Source: Plesiomonas sp051652165
GTDB taxonomy: Bacteria; Pseudomonadota; Gammaproteobacteria; Enterobacterales; CAMTGL01
NCBI RefSeq assembly: GCF_051652165.1
Contig: NZ_JBOFTR010000003.1
Span: forward strand, 62,001 to 126,000
DNA: 64,000 nucleotides
Direction: 5' to 3'
Shown here: positions 15,275 through 25,005 of the stretch, one piece after another
Position numbering within the stretch: position 1 is the stretch's first letter
Layout of the letters: each line of letters opens with the position of its first letter
The notes under the pieces: model-generated
What the model was told of the DNA's origin: nothing
The model's input: only the letters and a program-made list of their open reading frames with translations
The model's database searches: none
Translations under genes and position numbers: made by a program

Positions 15275-17437
15275 TTATTGTTTGATCATATACCCGTAAG
15301 CCCGTTGTGTGCCGTCAGGCTCTTGCTGGATATACACCCCTTGTAACTCAGGTGAGAAGCCCGGTAGCAGGTTAATCCCCTCTTCTAGCGCCAAGAAGTA
15401 ACGCTGCGCCGCCCCGCCCCACACTTCGCCTGGAACAACACACAGTACACCCGGTGGATAAGGCAGTGCGCCCTCTGCCGCAATACGCCCTTCAGCTTTA
15501 CACAGCGCCACTAATTCAACGTTGCCACGTACAAACTCAAGGTGTGCATCTTGCGGGTTCATCATCACTTTCGGGAAGTGAGACTGGCGGAACATCTCTT
15601 TTTGTAGTTGCTTAACATTATAACTAGCATACAGATCGTGCATCTCTTGGCAGAGCTGACGCAGGGTGTAGCCGCGATAACGGGTTTCGTACGCACGATA
15701 AATGCTTGGGAGTACATCACTCAGCAGTGCATCTTCGGCAACCAAATGTTCAAAGCGGGCAATCTGGGCAATCAAATGCTGCATTTTAGCCAGATCTTCT
15801 GCCGGTGTGAGCAGGAACAAAATCGAGTTCAAATCACATTTTTCAGGGATAATGCCGTTTTCGCGCAGGAAGTTAGCCAAAATAGTGGCCGGAATACCAA
15901 ACTCAGTATATTCACCGCTGGCGGCATCAATACCCGATGTGGTCAGCAGAAATTTGCACGGGTCAACAAAGTATTGGTGCGCGGTATAACCTTCAAAGGC
16001 ATGCCATTTTTCATTCGGCACAAAATCAAAGAAGCGCAGATCATTGGCCATGACATCAGTATCAAACGTTTCCCATTTGCGCCCGTCAATCATAGGCGGT
16101 ACAAACGGTTTGATCATGCTACACGTGTTGAGCAGCAATTTACGTGCTTCGATACCGGTTTTCACGCAGTCCATCCACAAACGGCGACCACTTTCACCGT
16201 CGTGCATCTTCGCGTTGACATCTAGTGCCGCGAACAGAGGATAGAACGGGCTGGTTGATGCGTGCATCATAAAGGCGTTGTTAAAGCGTTTGTGGTTACA
16301 GTAGCGATCTTGCCCCTTAATATGGCGATCTTTTTTATGGATTTGCGAGGTTTGTGAGAAACCAGCCTGCTGTTTATGCACCGATTGGGTCACGATAATA
16401 CCCGGATCATTTTCATTCAGATCGAGCAATAACGGTGAGCACTCTTTCATCATCGGAATAAACTGCTCGTAACCTACCCATGCTGAGTCAAACAGAATGT
16501 AATCACACAGATGGCCGATAGTATCCACCACCTGACGTGCATTGTAGATAGTACCGTCATACGTGCCGAGCTGAATAATCGCTAAACGGAACGGGCGCTG
16601 AGCGGCCGCTTTTTCTGGCGCAACTTTACGGATCTCATCACGCAAATATCGCTCATTAAAACAGTGCGCATCAATACCGCCAATAAAACCAAACGGGTTA
16701 CGAGCGGTCTCCAGATAAACCGGTGTAGCGCCAGCTTGCAACAGAGCGCCATGATGGTTTGATTTATGGTTATTACGATCAAACAACACTAAATCACCAC
16801 GGGTTAACTGTGCATTGGTGACAACTTTGTTGGAAGCAGATGTGCCATTAAGTACAAAATAGGTTTTATCTGCATTAAAGACTTTTGCTGCATGTTTTTG
16901 TGCAGCACAAGGCGCACCTTCATGGATCAGCAGATCACCGAGTTTCACGTCAGCATTACACATGTCAGAACGGAATAGGGTTTCGCCAAAAAACTCAAAA
17001 AATTGGCGACCAGCAGGGTGTTTGCGGAAAAATTGCCCCCCTTGATGCCCTGGGCAGGCAAAAGTTGAGTTCCCCATTTCTACATATTTTTTTAGCGTAT
17101 TAAAAAAGGGTGGAAGCAGATTGTCTTCATAACGGGATACGGCTGACTCAAGTTGTTTACCGTAAAAATCAGTGCTCTCTTTACCTAGCTCAAAAACACC
17201 CTGCACCTGCGGCAACACCTCTGATGTTAACTCTTCGCCTTCGTGTACAACAGCAAATGCAGGGATATTTAAGCCAGTATGGTGCAGTTTATTTAAGATA
17301 CCGTGCTTAATATCATTAAGAGAAACAACAATGGCACCAATATCAGAAAAATCAGTGTTGTTCAGTGAAGAGATTTCACGTTCACTATCAAAGCAAGATA
17401 AAGTACTGTCACTGGCCGCTATTTTTAATGATTTCAT
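15275..17437 (-). CDS. speF: inducible ornithine decarboxylase
   Basis: A 720-residue PLP enzyme that converts ornithine to putrescine and CO2 while consuming a proton. It is very close to E. coli SpeF along its whole length: wing domain, NTDFSDIGAIVVSLNDI; PLP region, GTSASNKVV and DRNNHKSNHHGALLQAG; Schiff-base lysine in TQSVHKQQAGFSQ; C-terminal ALPYPPGVLCVVPGEVW. The start is set at MKSLKIAASDS by alignment; 30 more in-frame codons upstream are ignored. The Shine-Dalgarno is weak. An SpeFL-type leader peptide lies about 400 bases upstream and implies ornithine induction. The usual partner, the putrescine/ornithine antiporter potE, is absent; yhbQ follows instead. Confidence 0.95.
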   Translation of the reverse strand: MKSLKIAASDSTLSCFDSEREISSLNNTDFSDIGAIVVSLNDIKHGILNKLHHTGLNIPAFAVVHEGEELTSEVLPQVQGVFELGKESTDFYGKQLESAVSRYEDNLLPPFFNTLKKYVEMGNSTFACPGHQGGQFFRKHPAGRQFFEFFGETLFRSDMCNADVKLGDLLIHEGAPCAAQKHAAKVFNADKTYFVLNGTSASNKVVTNAQLTRGDLVLFDRNNHKSNHHGALLQAGATPVYLETARNPFGFIGGIDAHCFNERYLRDEIRKVAPEKAAAQRPFRLAIIQLGTYDGTIYNARQVVDTIGHLCDYILFDSAWVGYEQFIPMMKECSPLLLDLNENDPGIIVTQSVHKQQAGFSQTSQIHKKDRHIKGQDRYCNHKRFNNAFMMHASTSPFYPLFAALDVNAKMHDGESGRRLWMDCVKTGIEARKLLLNTCSMIKPFVPPMIDGRKWETFDTDVMANDLRFFDFVPNEKWHAFEGYTAHQYFVDPCKFLLTTSGIDAASGEYTEFGIPATILANFLRENGIIPEKCDLNSILFLLTPAEDLAKMQHLIAQIARFEHLVAEDALLSDVLPSIYRAYETRYRGYTLRQLCQEMHDLYASYNVKQLQKEMFRQSHFPKVMMNPQDAHLEFVRGNVELVALCKAEGRIAAEGALPYPPGVLCVVPGEVWGGAAQRYFLALEEGINLLPGFSPELQGVYIQQEPDGTQRAYGYMIKQ

Positions 17438-17839
17438 TATATTATTAACCGTATAATTTTTAAAAATATAGACAAACGTTCCCTTGCTAACTGTTATTAA
17501 CAATAAATAGGAAGACATCTGTCGCAAATAGGATATGTCGCCAGCGTATAAGAATATTGATGTATGCCCTATTGATGCAATAATCTGTTATATCCATAAC
17601 ATCCATTTCTTTAGATAAAAATTATCTATTTAATGTATTTATGAATACATACATGTTTATTTACATAGACATGCAAATTCCATAAGTTTGCTTTTTAAAT
17701 AAAGCAACCAACTTATAACCCAGATTATGCACTAAGCAATCGACAATAAGAGTCAATAAGGAATGACTGTAATAACTCTTAAAGGGATGATACGGCATAC
17801 GATAATCAGCTCTGGCTTCTTATCAATATTCCGTCAGTA
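17438..17839. promoter_or_regulatory. long leader between speFL and speF
   Basis: About 400 bases without a gene. In E. coli the equivalent region carries a Rho-dependent termination zone that ornithine-stalled ribosomes on speFL mask. Here it is AT-rich with no strong intrinsic terminator seen. Rho control is inferred from the homologous system. Confidence 0.5.
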
Positions 17840-17941
17840 TTACCTGCAGATAAAAAATGCGTATGTAAAATAGCTCCGGTATACAGGCATCATTAAATGC
17901 CTTGTCCGGCGGATATGTTTCATGATAGACAAGCCTTTCAC
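17840..17941 (-). CDS. speFL: SpeFL-like ornithine-sensing leader peptide
   Basis: A 33-residue open frame upstream of speF on the same strand. From the internal methionine (residue 7), its 27 residues align without gaps to the 27 C-terminal residues of E. coli SpeFL. They share HIRRT, the next His and Met, RxxF, FF and a final Arg before the stop; here they read MKHIRRTRHLMMPVY then RSYFTYAFFICR. A strong AGGAGG lies 4 bases before a GTG start at 17941; an ATG overlapping the ribosome site stops at once. In E. coli, ornithine trapped in the ribosome with SpeFL stalls translation at the stop codon and turns on speF. The retained sensor residues suggest the same here. Confidence 0.85.
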   Translation of the reverse strand: MKGLSIMKHIRRTRHLMMPVYRSYFTYAFFICR

Positions 17942-18031
17942 ATCCCCTCCTGAAGCATCTATTATTCAAAATAAGTTTACGATAAAAACTAGAGTAATAT
18001 TTTATAGCATTTATTCAGCTTATATCAATAT

Positions 18032-18493
18032 TTATTTAATGGGACACCATATCTCTACTTCACCAAGCCCTGTTTCTGCATCATATTTTTCAGTATAACG
18101 CTCAAAACTTGGTGTTTTTGCATCATTAAGCTTTAACGTAGGCATACGCTATTGCAGTATATCATCCCATGATGCGCCAATGGCTGAAATATGCCCACGG
18201 TGTAAAAAAACAGCATATTTTTGCTGAGGGATAATGATTTTACCTACATATTCAGATGCAAACTGCAAAGGTGAAACCTCTACACCACACATGTACTCTA
18301 TTACATTTTCGTCTGCGCTACAAATAACGCCATATAAGGCGCTTCTTTCACATAACTTCTCAAATGTTTTTTTAAACTCTCTCCATTGGGTGGGAATGTC
18401 TTTAGGCAACTGAGCAAGTGTATGTTTTTGTCGAGTACCGACCAGAAACATTTCATTTCCATATTCTATGCGAAACGCGAGTTGTACTAACAT
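18032..18493 (-). pseudogene. GyrI-like effector-binding domain protein, interrupted by in-frame TAG
   Basis: The open frame 18493-18149 encodes 114 residues of a GyrI-like (SbmC/YdeE, AraC effector-binding) domain ending YAVFLHRGHISAIGASWDDILQ. After the TAG at 18149-18151 the same frame continues for 38 codons with the family's C-terminal signature (PSFERYTEKYDAETGLGEVE, then IWCPIK) and a TAA at 18032. Full length would be about 153 residues, normal for the family. One base change, for example from a tryptophan or glutamine codon, explains the break. GyrI-like domains bind small molecules or drugs. Either this is a recent pseudogene, or the amber codon is read through, or there is a sequencing error. 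Confidence 0.85.
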
Positions 18494-18864
18494 TGCCCTA
18501 CCTTATTTTGTACACTGCATAAATCACAGGTTACTTTTAAACATCTATTGTATAAACAACATGACATTGTAAATAATAGTATGTTTTTAAATATCTTACG
18601 CATCACCTAAATAATTAACTTGACCAAGATCACTTTTATTCTTATTGGCTTTAATACTGACTTTCTATGTGAATGGCATCACGAATAAATAAAAGAGACA
18701 AAAGAGTGTATTTAAACACAAGAAAATAGACAACATTACAATCAAAAACAATTGGCAATAAAAAAGCAGAGAGTCTATTCTTTTACTTCGCTGAACAGAT
18801 AGATGTTCATATTTAAAAAATAATACTCTCTTAAAAAAACACTTATACTCTTATAGACCCATCA
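18494..18864. other. AT-rich intergenic stretch
   Basis: Lies upstream of the broken GyrI-like gene and downstream of the peptide-binding protein. Apart from the CRP-like site at 18668 nothing is recognised, and no terminator hairpin was found for the gene ending at 18865. Confidence 0.5.
18668..18683. promoter_or_regulatory. candidate CRP site
   Basis: TGTGA-N6-TCACG, 9 of 10 key positions of the CRP consensus. It lies 175 bases upstream of the broken GyrI-like gene, so its target is unclear. Confidence 0.4.
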
Positions 18865-20466
18865 CTAATATGCACTCAGATACAAATTTTTACTCAAGAC
18901 GACCCCTCGTGGGCTAATTTGTGGTAAACCTTGTAATGTTGCACTGACGAGCCGTGTTTTAGTATCGTGAAACACAGGAACAAGCGGTGTTGATGTTAAT
19001 AATAGCTCTTCTGCACGACGGTATAGTACCCCTCGTTTATCCGCGGTGGCCGATTGTGCACTGTCTAAAATCAGATCAAACTCTTTATTACAGTAACCAC
19101 TTAAATTCGCCAAACTATAACAACGAAAATCATTCAACAAGGCTGAGGGTTCGTTATAGTCACCATAAATATAAGTGGCAACCGCATCATAGTGATTGGT
19201 GTACCGTGTCGCCCGAAAAGCGGGATCAGTTAAGCGATTCATCTCAACTTTTACGCCGATCACTTTCCACATAGAGGCAACGGAGTTGACCAGACGCTCT
19301 TGTTCATCATCATCGCGGTATGAGAGGGTAATTTGCAGCGGGTTATCCGGCGTAAAACCGGACAGTGCCAGCAGTTTACGCGCTTGATCTTGACGTAAAC
19401 GAAAAGGCTCATTAGCAAATTCAACACTCACCGGAAGGTACTCTGGCACATTATCGGGGATAACAGTATAGGCCGGTTTCACAAGCTGACCACTGAGCGT
19501 ATCTGTGACTAACTCACGATTCACAGCCATAGAGAGTGCTTGACGGATATTTTTGTCCACCAGCGGAGGGCGGCGGTTGTTGAGGCTTAATTGGTATAAC
19601 CCAAGTAAATTAAAAGGGCGTAATGATTCTGGCACACTGTTTTGAATTGCTCGATATTGGCTACCAGGAATGCTATCTGTCATGTGCAATTGCCCACCAT
19701 CAATGTGTGCAATATCGTTTTTTATAAATGGTTTTGGTAGATAAATCACGCTTGTCAGTACGGTTTTGCTGCTCTCCCAATAGTGGTTATTTTTGTTTAA
19801 CCGTAAAGATTTACCATTCACCCACTCTGCAAGCATAAATGCACCATTACTTAAAAACGGAGCTTGTGGGTAGCTAATACCACGTTTGATCTGGTGTAGA
19901 GGGGCAGGCATAAATGCCGGTAATGAGAGCATCGACATAAAAAATGGCATGGGTTTATCAAAGGTCACTTGCAGCACTTTTGGCTCTAATGCACTGACAC
20001 CCAGTTTATCAGGGCCCAATTTTCCTCGACCAATCAACTCGGCATTGGCAATCCCGGCTTCAGCCATGTAGTTTCGGTTACTTAATCGAGTTTTTGGGTT
20101 AACTGCGCGCTGCCATCCGGCCACAAAGTCAGCCGCTTCTACTGGCGATCCATCAGACCAACGGGCATTTTCACGCAGCCAAAATGTCATTGATTTACCA
20201 TCGGGTGAAGTAACCCAGCGTTCAGCTTGAGCTGGCATATTTTCACCGTTCGCGCCCTCTTGCACTAAGCCTTCAAACAGGTCTGATAGCACAGCTTGCG
20301 TTGCAAAATCGGTATCGGCGATATTAGGATCGAGCATGGACGGATCTTTCCCGTTTGCCCGCACAACCACTTGCTGTTTGGCAAGGTCGGTGCCTAAAGG
20401 AACATCTGCGGCAACCGCACACAGGGGTAACATCCCCCCTAAAAGCATGCCAAACGTTGTTTTCAT
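18865..20466 (-). CDS. periplasmic oligopeptide-binding protein (OppA/MppA family)
   Basis: A 533-residue SBP_bac_5 protein with an N-terminal signal peptide (MKTTFGMLLGGMLPLCAVAA, cleavage probably after AVA-A). OppA-type features are LDPNIADTDFATQAVLSDLFEGL, the MTFWLRENARWSDGSPVEAADF stretch (about residues 92-113), and VDKNIRQALSMAVNRE. It delivers peptides to an ABC permease in this family, but no opp permease genes are adjacent, so it may be a stand-alone receptor like MppA that shares OppBCDF. It has its own ribosome site (GGGAGGAG). The downstream region lacks a visible terminator. Confidence 0.85.
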   Translation of the reverse strand: MKTTFGMLLGGMLPLCAVAADVPLGTDLAKQQVVVRANGKDPSMLDPNIADTDFATQAVLSDLFEGLVQEGANGENMPAQAERWVTSPDGKSMTFWLRENARWSDGSPVEAADFVAGWQRAVNPKTRLSNRNYMAEAGIANAELIGRGKLGPDKLGVSALEPKVLQVTFDKPMPFFMSMLSLPAFMPAPLHQIKRGISYPQAPFLSNGAFMLAEWVNGKSLRLNKNNHYWESSKTVLTSVIYLPKPFIKNDIAHIDGGQLHMTDSIPGSQYRAIQNSVPESLRPFNLLGLYQLSLNNRRPPLVDKNIRQALSMAVNRELVTDTLSGQLVKPAYTVIPDNVPEYLPVSVEFANEPFRLRQDQARKLLALSGFTPDNPLQITLSYRDDDEQERLVNSVASMWKVIGVKVEMNRLTDPAFRATRYTNHYDAVATYIYGDYNEPSALLNDFRCYSLANLSGYCNKEFDLILDSAQSATADKRGVLYRRAEELLLTSTPLVPVFHDTKTRLVSATLQGLPQISPRGVVLSKNLYLSAY

Positions 20467-20591
20467 TGTCTCTCCTCCCTGAAAAGTCTTTATTTTATGG
20501 AGGTGCTACAACTTAATCGCTGTCAATTCCTCAGTTTTCGATCGCGCTAACAAAACGGTTGATAAGCTTTACATGATCAGACAACCAGAAA

Positions 20592-20621
20592 AAAAGCCTG
20601 CTCGGAAAAGAGCAGGCTTTT
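20592..20621 (-). terminator. terminator after the RND permease gene
   Basis: AAAAGCCTGCTC / GAGCAGGCTTTT with a 6-base loop, 25 bases beyond the permease stop. The arms give T runs on both strands. Confidence 0.85.
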
Positions 20622-20645
20622 GCTTAAGTTAAAGAGGAACGCTAA

Positions 20646-23600
20646 TTAGATAGGAGTGTGTGTCGATATATTGTTGCGCGCGACATCTTCTTGTAAAGCA
20701 TTATCAAGTGCATGGCTTGCTGCATCAGGGGAGTCGGTATTTTTAGCCAATAAAGCGTACATTGCCGGTACAATATATAAGGTTAATACCAGCGCGATAC
20801 TCATCCCAAAAACCACAACAATACCAATCGCTTGTCGCCCTTCTGCACCTGCACCACTGGCAACAATCAGAGGGATCCCACCGATAATGGCCGTCAGAGC
20901 TGTCATCATAATTGGGCGAAACCGCTTTTCGGCTGCTTCTAAAATTGCATCCGCACAACAGTAGCCGTTATCGCGTAACTGATTGGTAAATTCCACCAGC
21001 AAAATACCGTTTTTTGTTACTAATCCAACCAACATAATTAGCCCAAGTTGGCTATAGATATTGAGCGACATACCGGTTATCCATAATCCAAACAGACCAC
21101 CTGCAATTCCTAGTGGTACAGTGAGCATAACAACAAACGGGTGCACAAAACTCTCAAATTGTGCCGCTAAGAACAGGTATACCACCACCATCGCCATACC
21201 AAAGGCAAACATAATATTGCCTTGATTGGTACGATATTCGAGCGATTCACCTTTATAGTCAATCATCGCCTGTGGTGGTAGTAACGTCCGTGCTTGTTGA
21301 TCAAGATAATCCAGTGCCTGACCTAAATCATACCCTGCGGCAAGATTCGCCGATAAGGTGATCGATTTGTTGCGGTTATAGTGATAATAGGTCGATGCAG
21401 AGGCCTGCTCTTGCCCATGAATTAAGGTCGACATTGATACTAATTGGCCATTTTTAGCGCGTAAATAGATCTGTGCTAAATCTTCAACACCACGGAAATT
21501 TTGCTTTAAACCACGCAAATAGACATCAAACTCCTCTCCATTTTTGGCAAAGGTTGTCACGTTTTCACCGCCGAGTACACTTTGCAGTGTGCTCGCAATA
21601 TCAGAAACTGAAATACCCAGTTGGTTTGCCAAAGAGCGGTCGACATCCAATATCATCTCAGGCGTAGTTTCCCGGTAATCAATATCAATATCGGTTAATC
21701 CTGGGTTGGCCCTGGCCGCTTGTTGTAATTTATCCATCCAGCCTTTTAATTGGGTATAGTCAGGCCCACCCAGTACAAATTGTACAGGATTATCAGAGCC
21801 ACCACGTAGACTAGAAGGCAGTACAGGTACAATGCTTATTCCAGATAAATCTTGTGTGGCTTTTGCAATAAACCCTACCAAATCGCCCGCTTTTTGGGTT
21901 CGTTGATCCCACGGTTTTAAGGTAATCATCGCCATTCCGGTATTCACACCCCCACCAAAACCAGGGGTACGTACGGTGATGTTTTCAGCTATACCTTGCT
22001 CTAACAGCGGATGTAGGCGCTTTTCTAGCTCTAGCATGTTGCGCTGCATTAACTCTGGACCTGCACCTTCTGCTGCACGAGTCATCACAAAAATACTGCC
22101 CCGATCTTCTTTCGGCGTAAGGGCTTGTGGGATGTGTTGATACAATAGATAGCAGCCGCCAAGGAGCAATACCAGCACTACCGGAGCCCACCATGGATGA
22201 CGTTGTGTCATTTGCAATGAGCGGCGATATTGAGCTGATGCCCAGCTCACGCCTTGCCCAAATGAGCGGGTCAGCCTGTTTTGTGACATCTGTGGACGCA
22301 GCAGTTTTGCGCACATAACAGGAGTCAACGTTAAGGCAATAACACTGGAAAACACGACCGCGGCACTGAGTAACATGGCAAATTCGGCAAAAATACGCCC
22401 AACTGTCCCTGTCAAAAAGAGAACCGGAACAAAGACAGCTACCAACACGGCAGTGGTTGCTACCACAGCAAACCCGACCTCTTTTGTACCATGCCACGCA
22501 GCAGCCAGCGGTGAACGCCCCATTTCAATGTGTCGATGCACGTTTTCTAGTACAACGATGGCATCATCCACCACCAAACCAATGGCTAAAACCAGTGCCA
22601 TTAAGGTGATTAAGTTAATTGAAAACCCAAAAACCAGTGCAGAAATAAACGCAGCGACCAGTGATACCGGTACGGTAATGGTTGGGATCAGGGTGGCACG
22701 TGGGCTGCCCAAAAACAGGTAAATAGTGAGGATAACCAAACCAGCAGTGATAGCTAATGTGCTATAAACTTCATCAATAGCACTTTCAATAAACTCTGCA
22801 CTGTCAAAACCAATCGTGATCGAAACCCCTTTTGGTAAGTTGGCTTTTAGGTGTTCAAGTTCAGCTTTAACGTTTTTGGTGACAGCAACGGTGTTCGATT
22901 GAGATTGACGAACAATCCCCAATCCAACCACGTTTTGGCCATTAGCACGGTAGAGCGAGTCTGAATCGCGTGCGCCCTCTTCAATACTGGCAACATCACT
23001 TAAGTAGATTGGGTGTTTCGCATCGCTACGCACCACAAGGTGTGCAAAATCATTCACCGAGTTGAACGCACGGCTAATACGGGCTGACATTTGTAAATCT
23101 GCGGTACGCAACTCACCAGCAGGGCGCTCAACGTTCTCTTTGCGCAGGGCATTATCAATATCTGCAACGGTAACACCTCGCGCAGCCATCGCTGCTGGAT
23201 CAAGGCGAATGTTCATCACCAAATCACGATAACCTGACATATTGACAGAGCTAACACCGTCTACCAGCAGCAGGCGCTTTTCTAGCACTTCGGTGGCATA
23301 CCGTGATAATGCGACAGGATCAAGCGTTGAGCCTGCCAGTGAGATCCACATGATCACATCATCATTATTCCCTGATTTCGAGACTATTGGGGTATCGGCA
23401 TCATCGGGTAATTTGCGGATAGCACGCGATACGGCTTCACGCACATCATTAGCAGCATCATCTAACGTACGAGTGGGTGAAAACTCAACGTTGATGTTTG
23501 AACGCCCATACCGTGAACTTGATTGAATAGAGCTTAGACCTGATAGCCCTGATAGCTGATCTTCAAGTACTTTAGTGACCTGGCTCTCCATCACTGCCGC

Positions 23601-23765
23601 AGATGTACCGCTGTAAGAGGTGCTGATGGAGATAATCGGTTTTTCGGTTTCAGGCATCTCGCGCACTTCAAGTTGCTTAAATGAGACCAAACCAAAAACC
23701 ATCATCAGTAAACTGATGACCAGTGCCAGCACAGGGCGACGTAACGAGATGTCGGCTAATTTCAT
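20646..23765 (-). CDS. RND multidrug efflux permease (HAE1 family)
   Basis: A 1039-residue proton-driven RND pump with 12 expected membrane helices and two large periplasmic loops. The proton-relay aspartate pair is in ALVLAIGLVVDDAIVVLENV and the relay lysine in LIMLVGLVTKNGILLVEF. It begins MKLADISLRRPVLALVISLL, typical of the AcrB/MexB superfamily. It is less like AcrB than like the branch seen in vibrios and pseudomonads without a dedicated outer-membrane partner. The adaptor gene ends 2 bases before this start, so the two form a tight operon. No outer-membrane channel gene is present; TolC encoded elsewhere is presumed. Confidence 0.9.
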   Translation of the reverse strand: MKLADISLRRPVLALVISLLMMVFGLVSFKQLEVREMPETEKPIISISTSYSGTSAAVMESQVTKVLEDQLSGLSGLSSIQSSSRYGRSNINVEFSPTRTLDDAANDVREAVSRAIRKLPDDADTPIVSKSGNNDDVIMWISLAGSTLDPVALSRYATEVLEKRLLLVDGVSSVNMSGYRDLVMNIRLDPAAMAARGVTVADIDNALRKENVERPAGELRTADLQMSARISRAFNSVNDFAHLVVRSDAKHPIYLSDVASIEEGARDSDSLYRANGQNVVGLGIVRQSQSNTVAVTKNVKAELEHLKANLPKGVSITIGFDSAEFIESAIDEVYSTLAITAGLVILTIYLFLGSPRATLIPTITVPVSLVAAFISALVFGFSINLITLMALVLAIGLVVDDAIVVLENVHRHIEMGRSPLAAAWHGTKEVGFAVVATTAVLVAVFVPVLFLTGTVGRIFAEFAMLLSAAVVFSSVIALTLTPVMCAKLLRPQMSQNRLTRSFGQGVSWASAQYRRSLQMTQRHPWWAPVVLVLLLGGCYLLYQHIPQALTPKEDRGSIFVMTRAAEGAGPELMQRNMLELEKRLHPLLEQGIAENITVRTPGFGGGVNTGMAMITLKPWDQRTQKAGDLVGFIAKATQDLSGISIVPVLPSSLRGGSDNPVQFVLGGPDYTQLKGWMDKLQQAARANPGLTDIDIDYRETTPEMILDVDRSLANQLGISVSDIASTLQSVLGGENVTTFAKNGEEFDVYLRGLKQNFRGVEDLAQIYLRAKNGQLVSMSTLIHGQEQASASTYYHYNRNKSITLSANLAAGYDLGQALDYLDQQARTLLPPQAMIDYKGESLEYRTNQGNIMFAFGMAMVVVYLFLAAQFESFVHPFVVMLTVPLGIAGGLFGLWITGMSLNIYSQLGLIMLVGLVTKNGILLVEFTNQLRDNGYCCADAILEAAEKRFRPIMMTALTAIIGGIPLIVASGAGAEGRQAIGIVVVFGMSIALVLTLYIVPAMYALLAKNTDSPDAASHALDNALQEDVARNNISTHTPI

Positions 23766-23767
23766 GG

Positions 23768-24925
23768 CTACACCTGCCCAACCGATGTGGAAGAGGTTGC
23801 TACAGGCGCGGCACTCTGTGGTGCGCTATCTGCGTTTGGCGTAGAAGGGGTGATCAATTTTGCCTCTACCGCCATGCCATTACGTACCTTTACAGTACCA
23901 TCAACCACCAGTAGCTCACCCGCTTTCAGGCCCTTTGCAACTTCAACCTGATCATCGTAGATGCGCTCAACGTGGATCTGGCGCTGTACCGCTTTTCCCT
24001 CTTCGATAACAAAAACATACCGCTGGTTGCCTTGAAACAGCAGTGCACGTGCAGGGATCACTGGCCGTTTTTGAGTATCTAACATAATCTTGGCTCTAAC
24101 GAGCATACCAGGGCGTAATTGTTGTTGCGGGTTATCAAAACTGACCCGTACTTTACCGTTCAGCGTGTTTTCATCAAGCCGTACATCTTTGCTCACCACC
24201 GTACCGGTAAAGTTCTGTTTTGGCAGAGCTTCTGTTGTAGCTAAGACTTTTGACCCGATACTCACTTGTGATAAAAACTTCTCTGGCACACTGATATCGA
24301 GCGTCATTTGAGCCAGATCATCGAGTGAGGTAATGACAGTATCTTTACTGATAAGTTGGCCTACAGTCAGGGTATATAGCCCCACTTGACCACTAAAAGG
24401 GGCAGTGATTTTATAGTTATTTACCGTAGATTGTGCAGAGGCCACTTTAGCTTTTGCCACTTGTACTGCGGCGCGCTGTGACTCTAACTCAGTATTGGAT
24501 ATCGCTTTTAGTGCTGCTAATCGGGATAACTCTTGCAGTTTACGCTCGGCATCGACGGCATTCGCCTGAGCTTCAGCCAATGCTGCTTTGGGCTGTGCAT
24601 CATCTAGTTGTATTAGCCATTGCCCTTGTTTCACTTGCCCACTCGGTTGCATGTTTATGCCCGTCAGCGTTGCTTCAACTTTTGACTGTAAACGTAACCC
24701 TTGGCGTGCAATCAGATTACCAATCAACGGGAGCTGGCGGTTTAGTACCTGTTCGGTAACCGGTTCAACACCTACTATAGTTGCTTTTTTTATCCCAGCA
24801 GCCTTGTCTGGGGCACTTGCCCACACTGAATGGCTTAATAGGCCAAACATAATGGCTACACTAAAACGGGTAAGAGTATGAGTAACACCGGTTATCGCTG
24901 TCATGTTTTGGGTATCTCGATCCAT
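23768..24925 (-). CDS. RND periplasmic adaptor (membrane fusion protein)
   Basis: A 385-residue HlyD/AcrA-type adaptor. An N-terminal membrane or signal segment (residues 18-38, FSVAIMFGLLSHSVWA) is followed by a lipoyl half (GLRLQSKVEATLTGINMQPS), a short alpha-hairpin rich in Ala/Glu/Gln (AALAEAQANAVDAERKLQEL), the second lipoyl half (APFSGQVGLYTLTVGQLI) and a beta-barrel/membrane-proximal domain (LRPGMLVRAKIML). The C-terminal 20 residues are Ala/Ser/Thr-rich and probably disordered. No lipobox is seen. It precedes the permease by 2 bases and must assemble with it. No regulator gene is adjacent. Confidence 0.88.
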   Translation of the reverse strand: MDRDTQNMTAITGVTHTLTRFSVAIMFGLLSHSVWASAPDKAAGIKKATIVGVEPVTEQVLNRQLPLIGNLIARQGLRLQSKVEATLTGINMQPSGQVKQGQWLIQLDDAQPKAALAEAQANAVDAERKLQELSRLAALKAISNTELESQRAAVQVAKAKVASAQSTVNNYKITAPFSGQVGLYTLTVGQLISKDTVITSLDDLAQMTLDISVPEKFLSQVSIGSKVLATTEALPKQNFTGTVVSKDVRLDENTLNGKVRVSFDNPQQQLRPGMLVRAKIMLDTQKRPVIPARALLFQGNQRYVFVIEEGKAVQRQIHVERIYDDQVEVAKGLKAGELLVVDGTVKVRNGMAVEAKLITPSTPNADSAPQSAAPVATSSTSVGQV

Positions 24926-25005
24926 AAGTAAGCTCAGGCGACAGTGTAGCCTCTGTCGCCCGATATTTATGTCAAGATATGTAAACTTTATGCAAAGTAT
25001 TAATA

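Noticed and set aside
15608..16225. A 205-codon frame opposite speF
   Set aside because: speF is certain on the other strand; this frame shows no family features.
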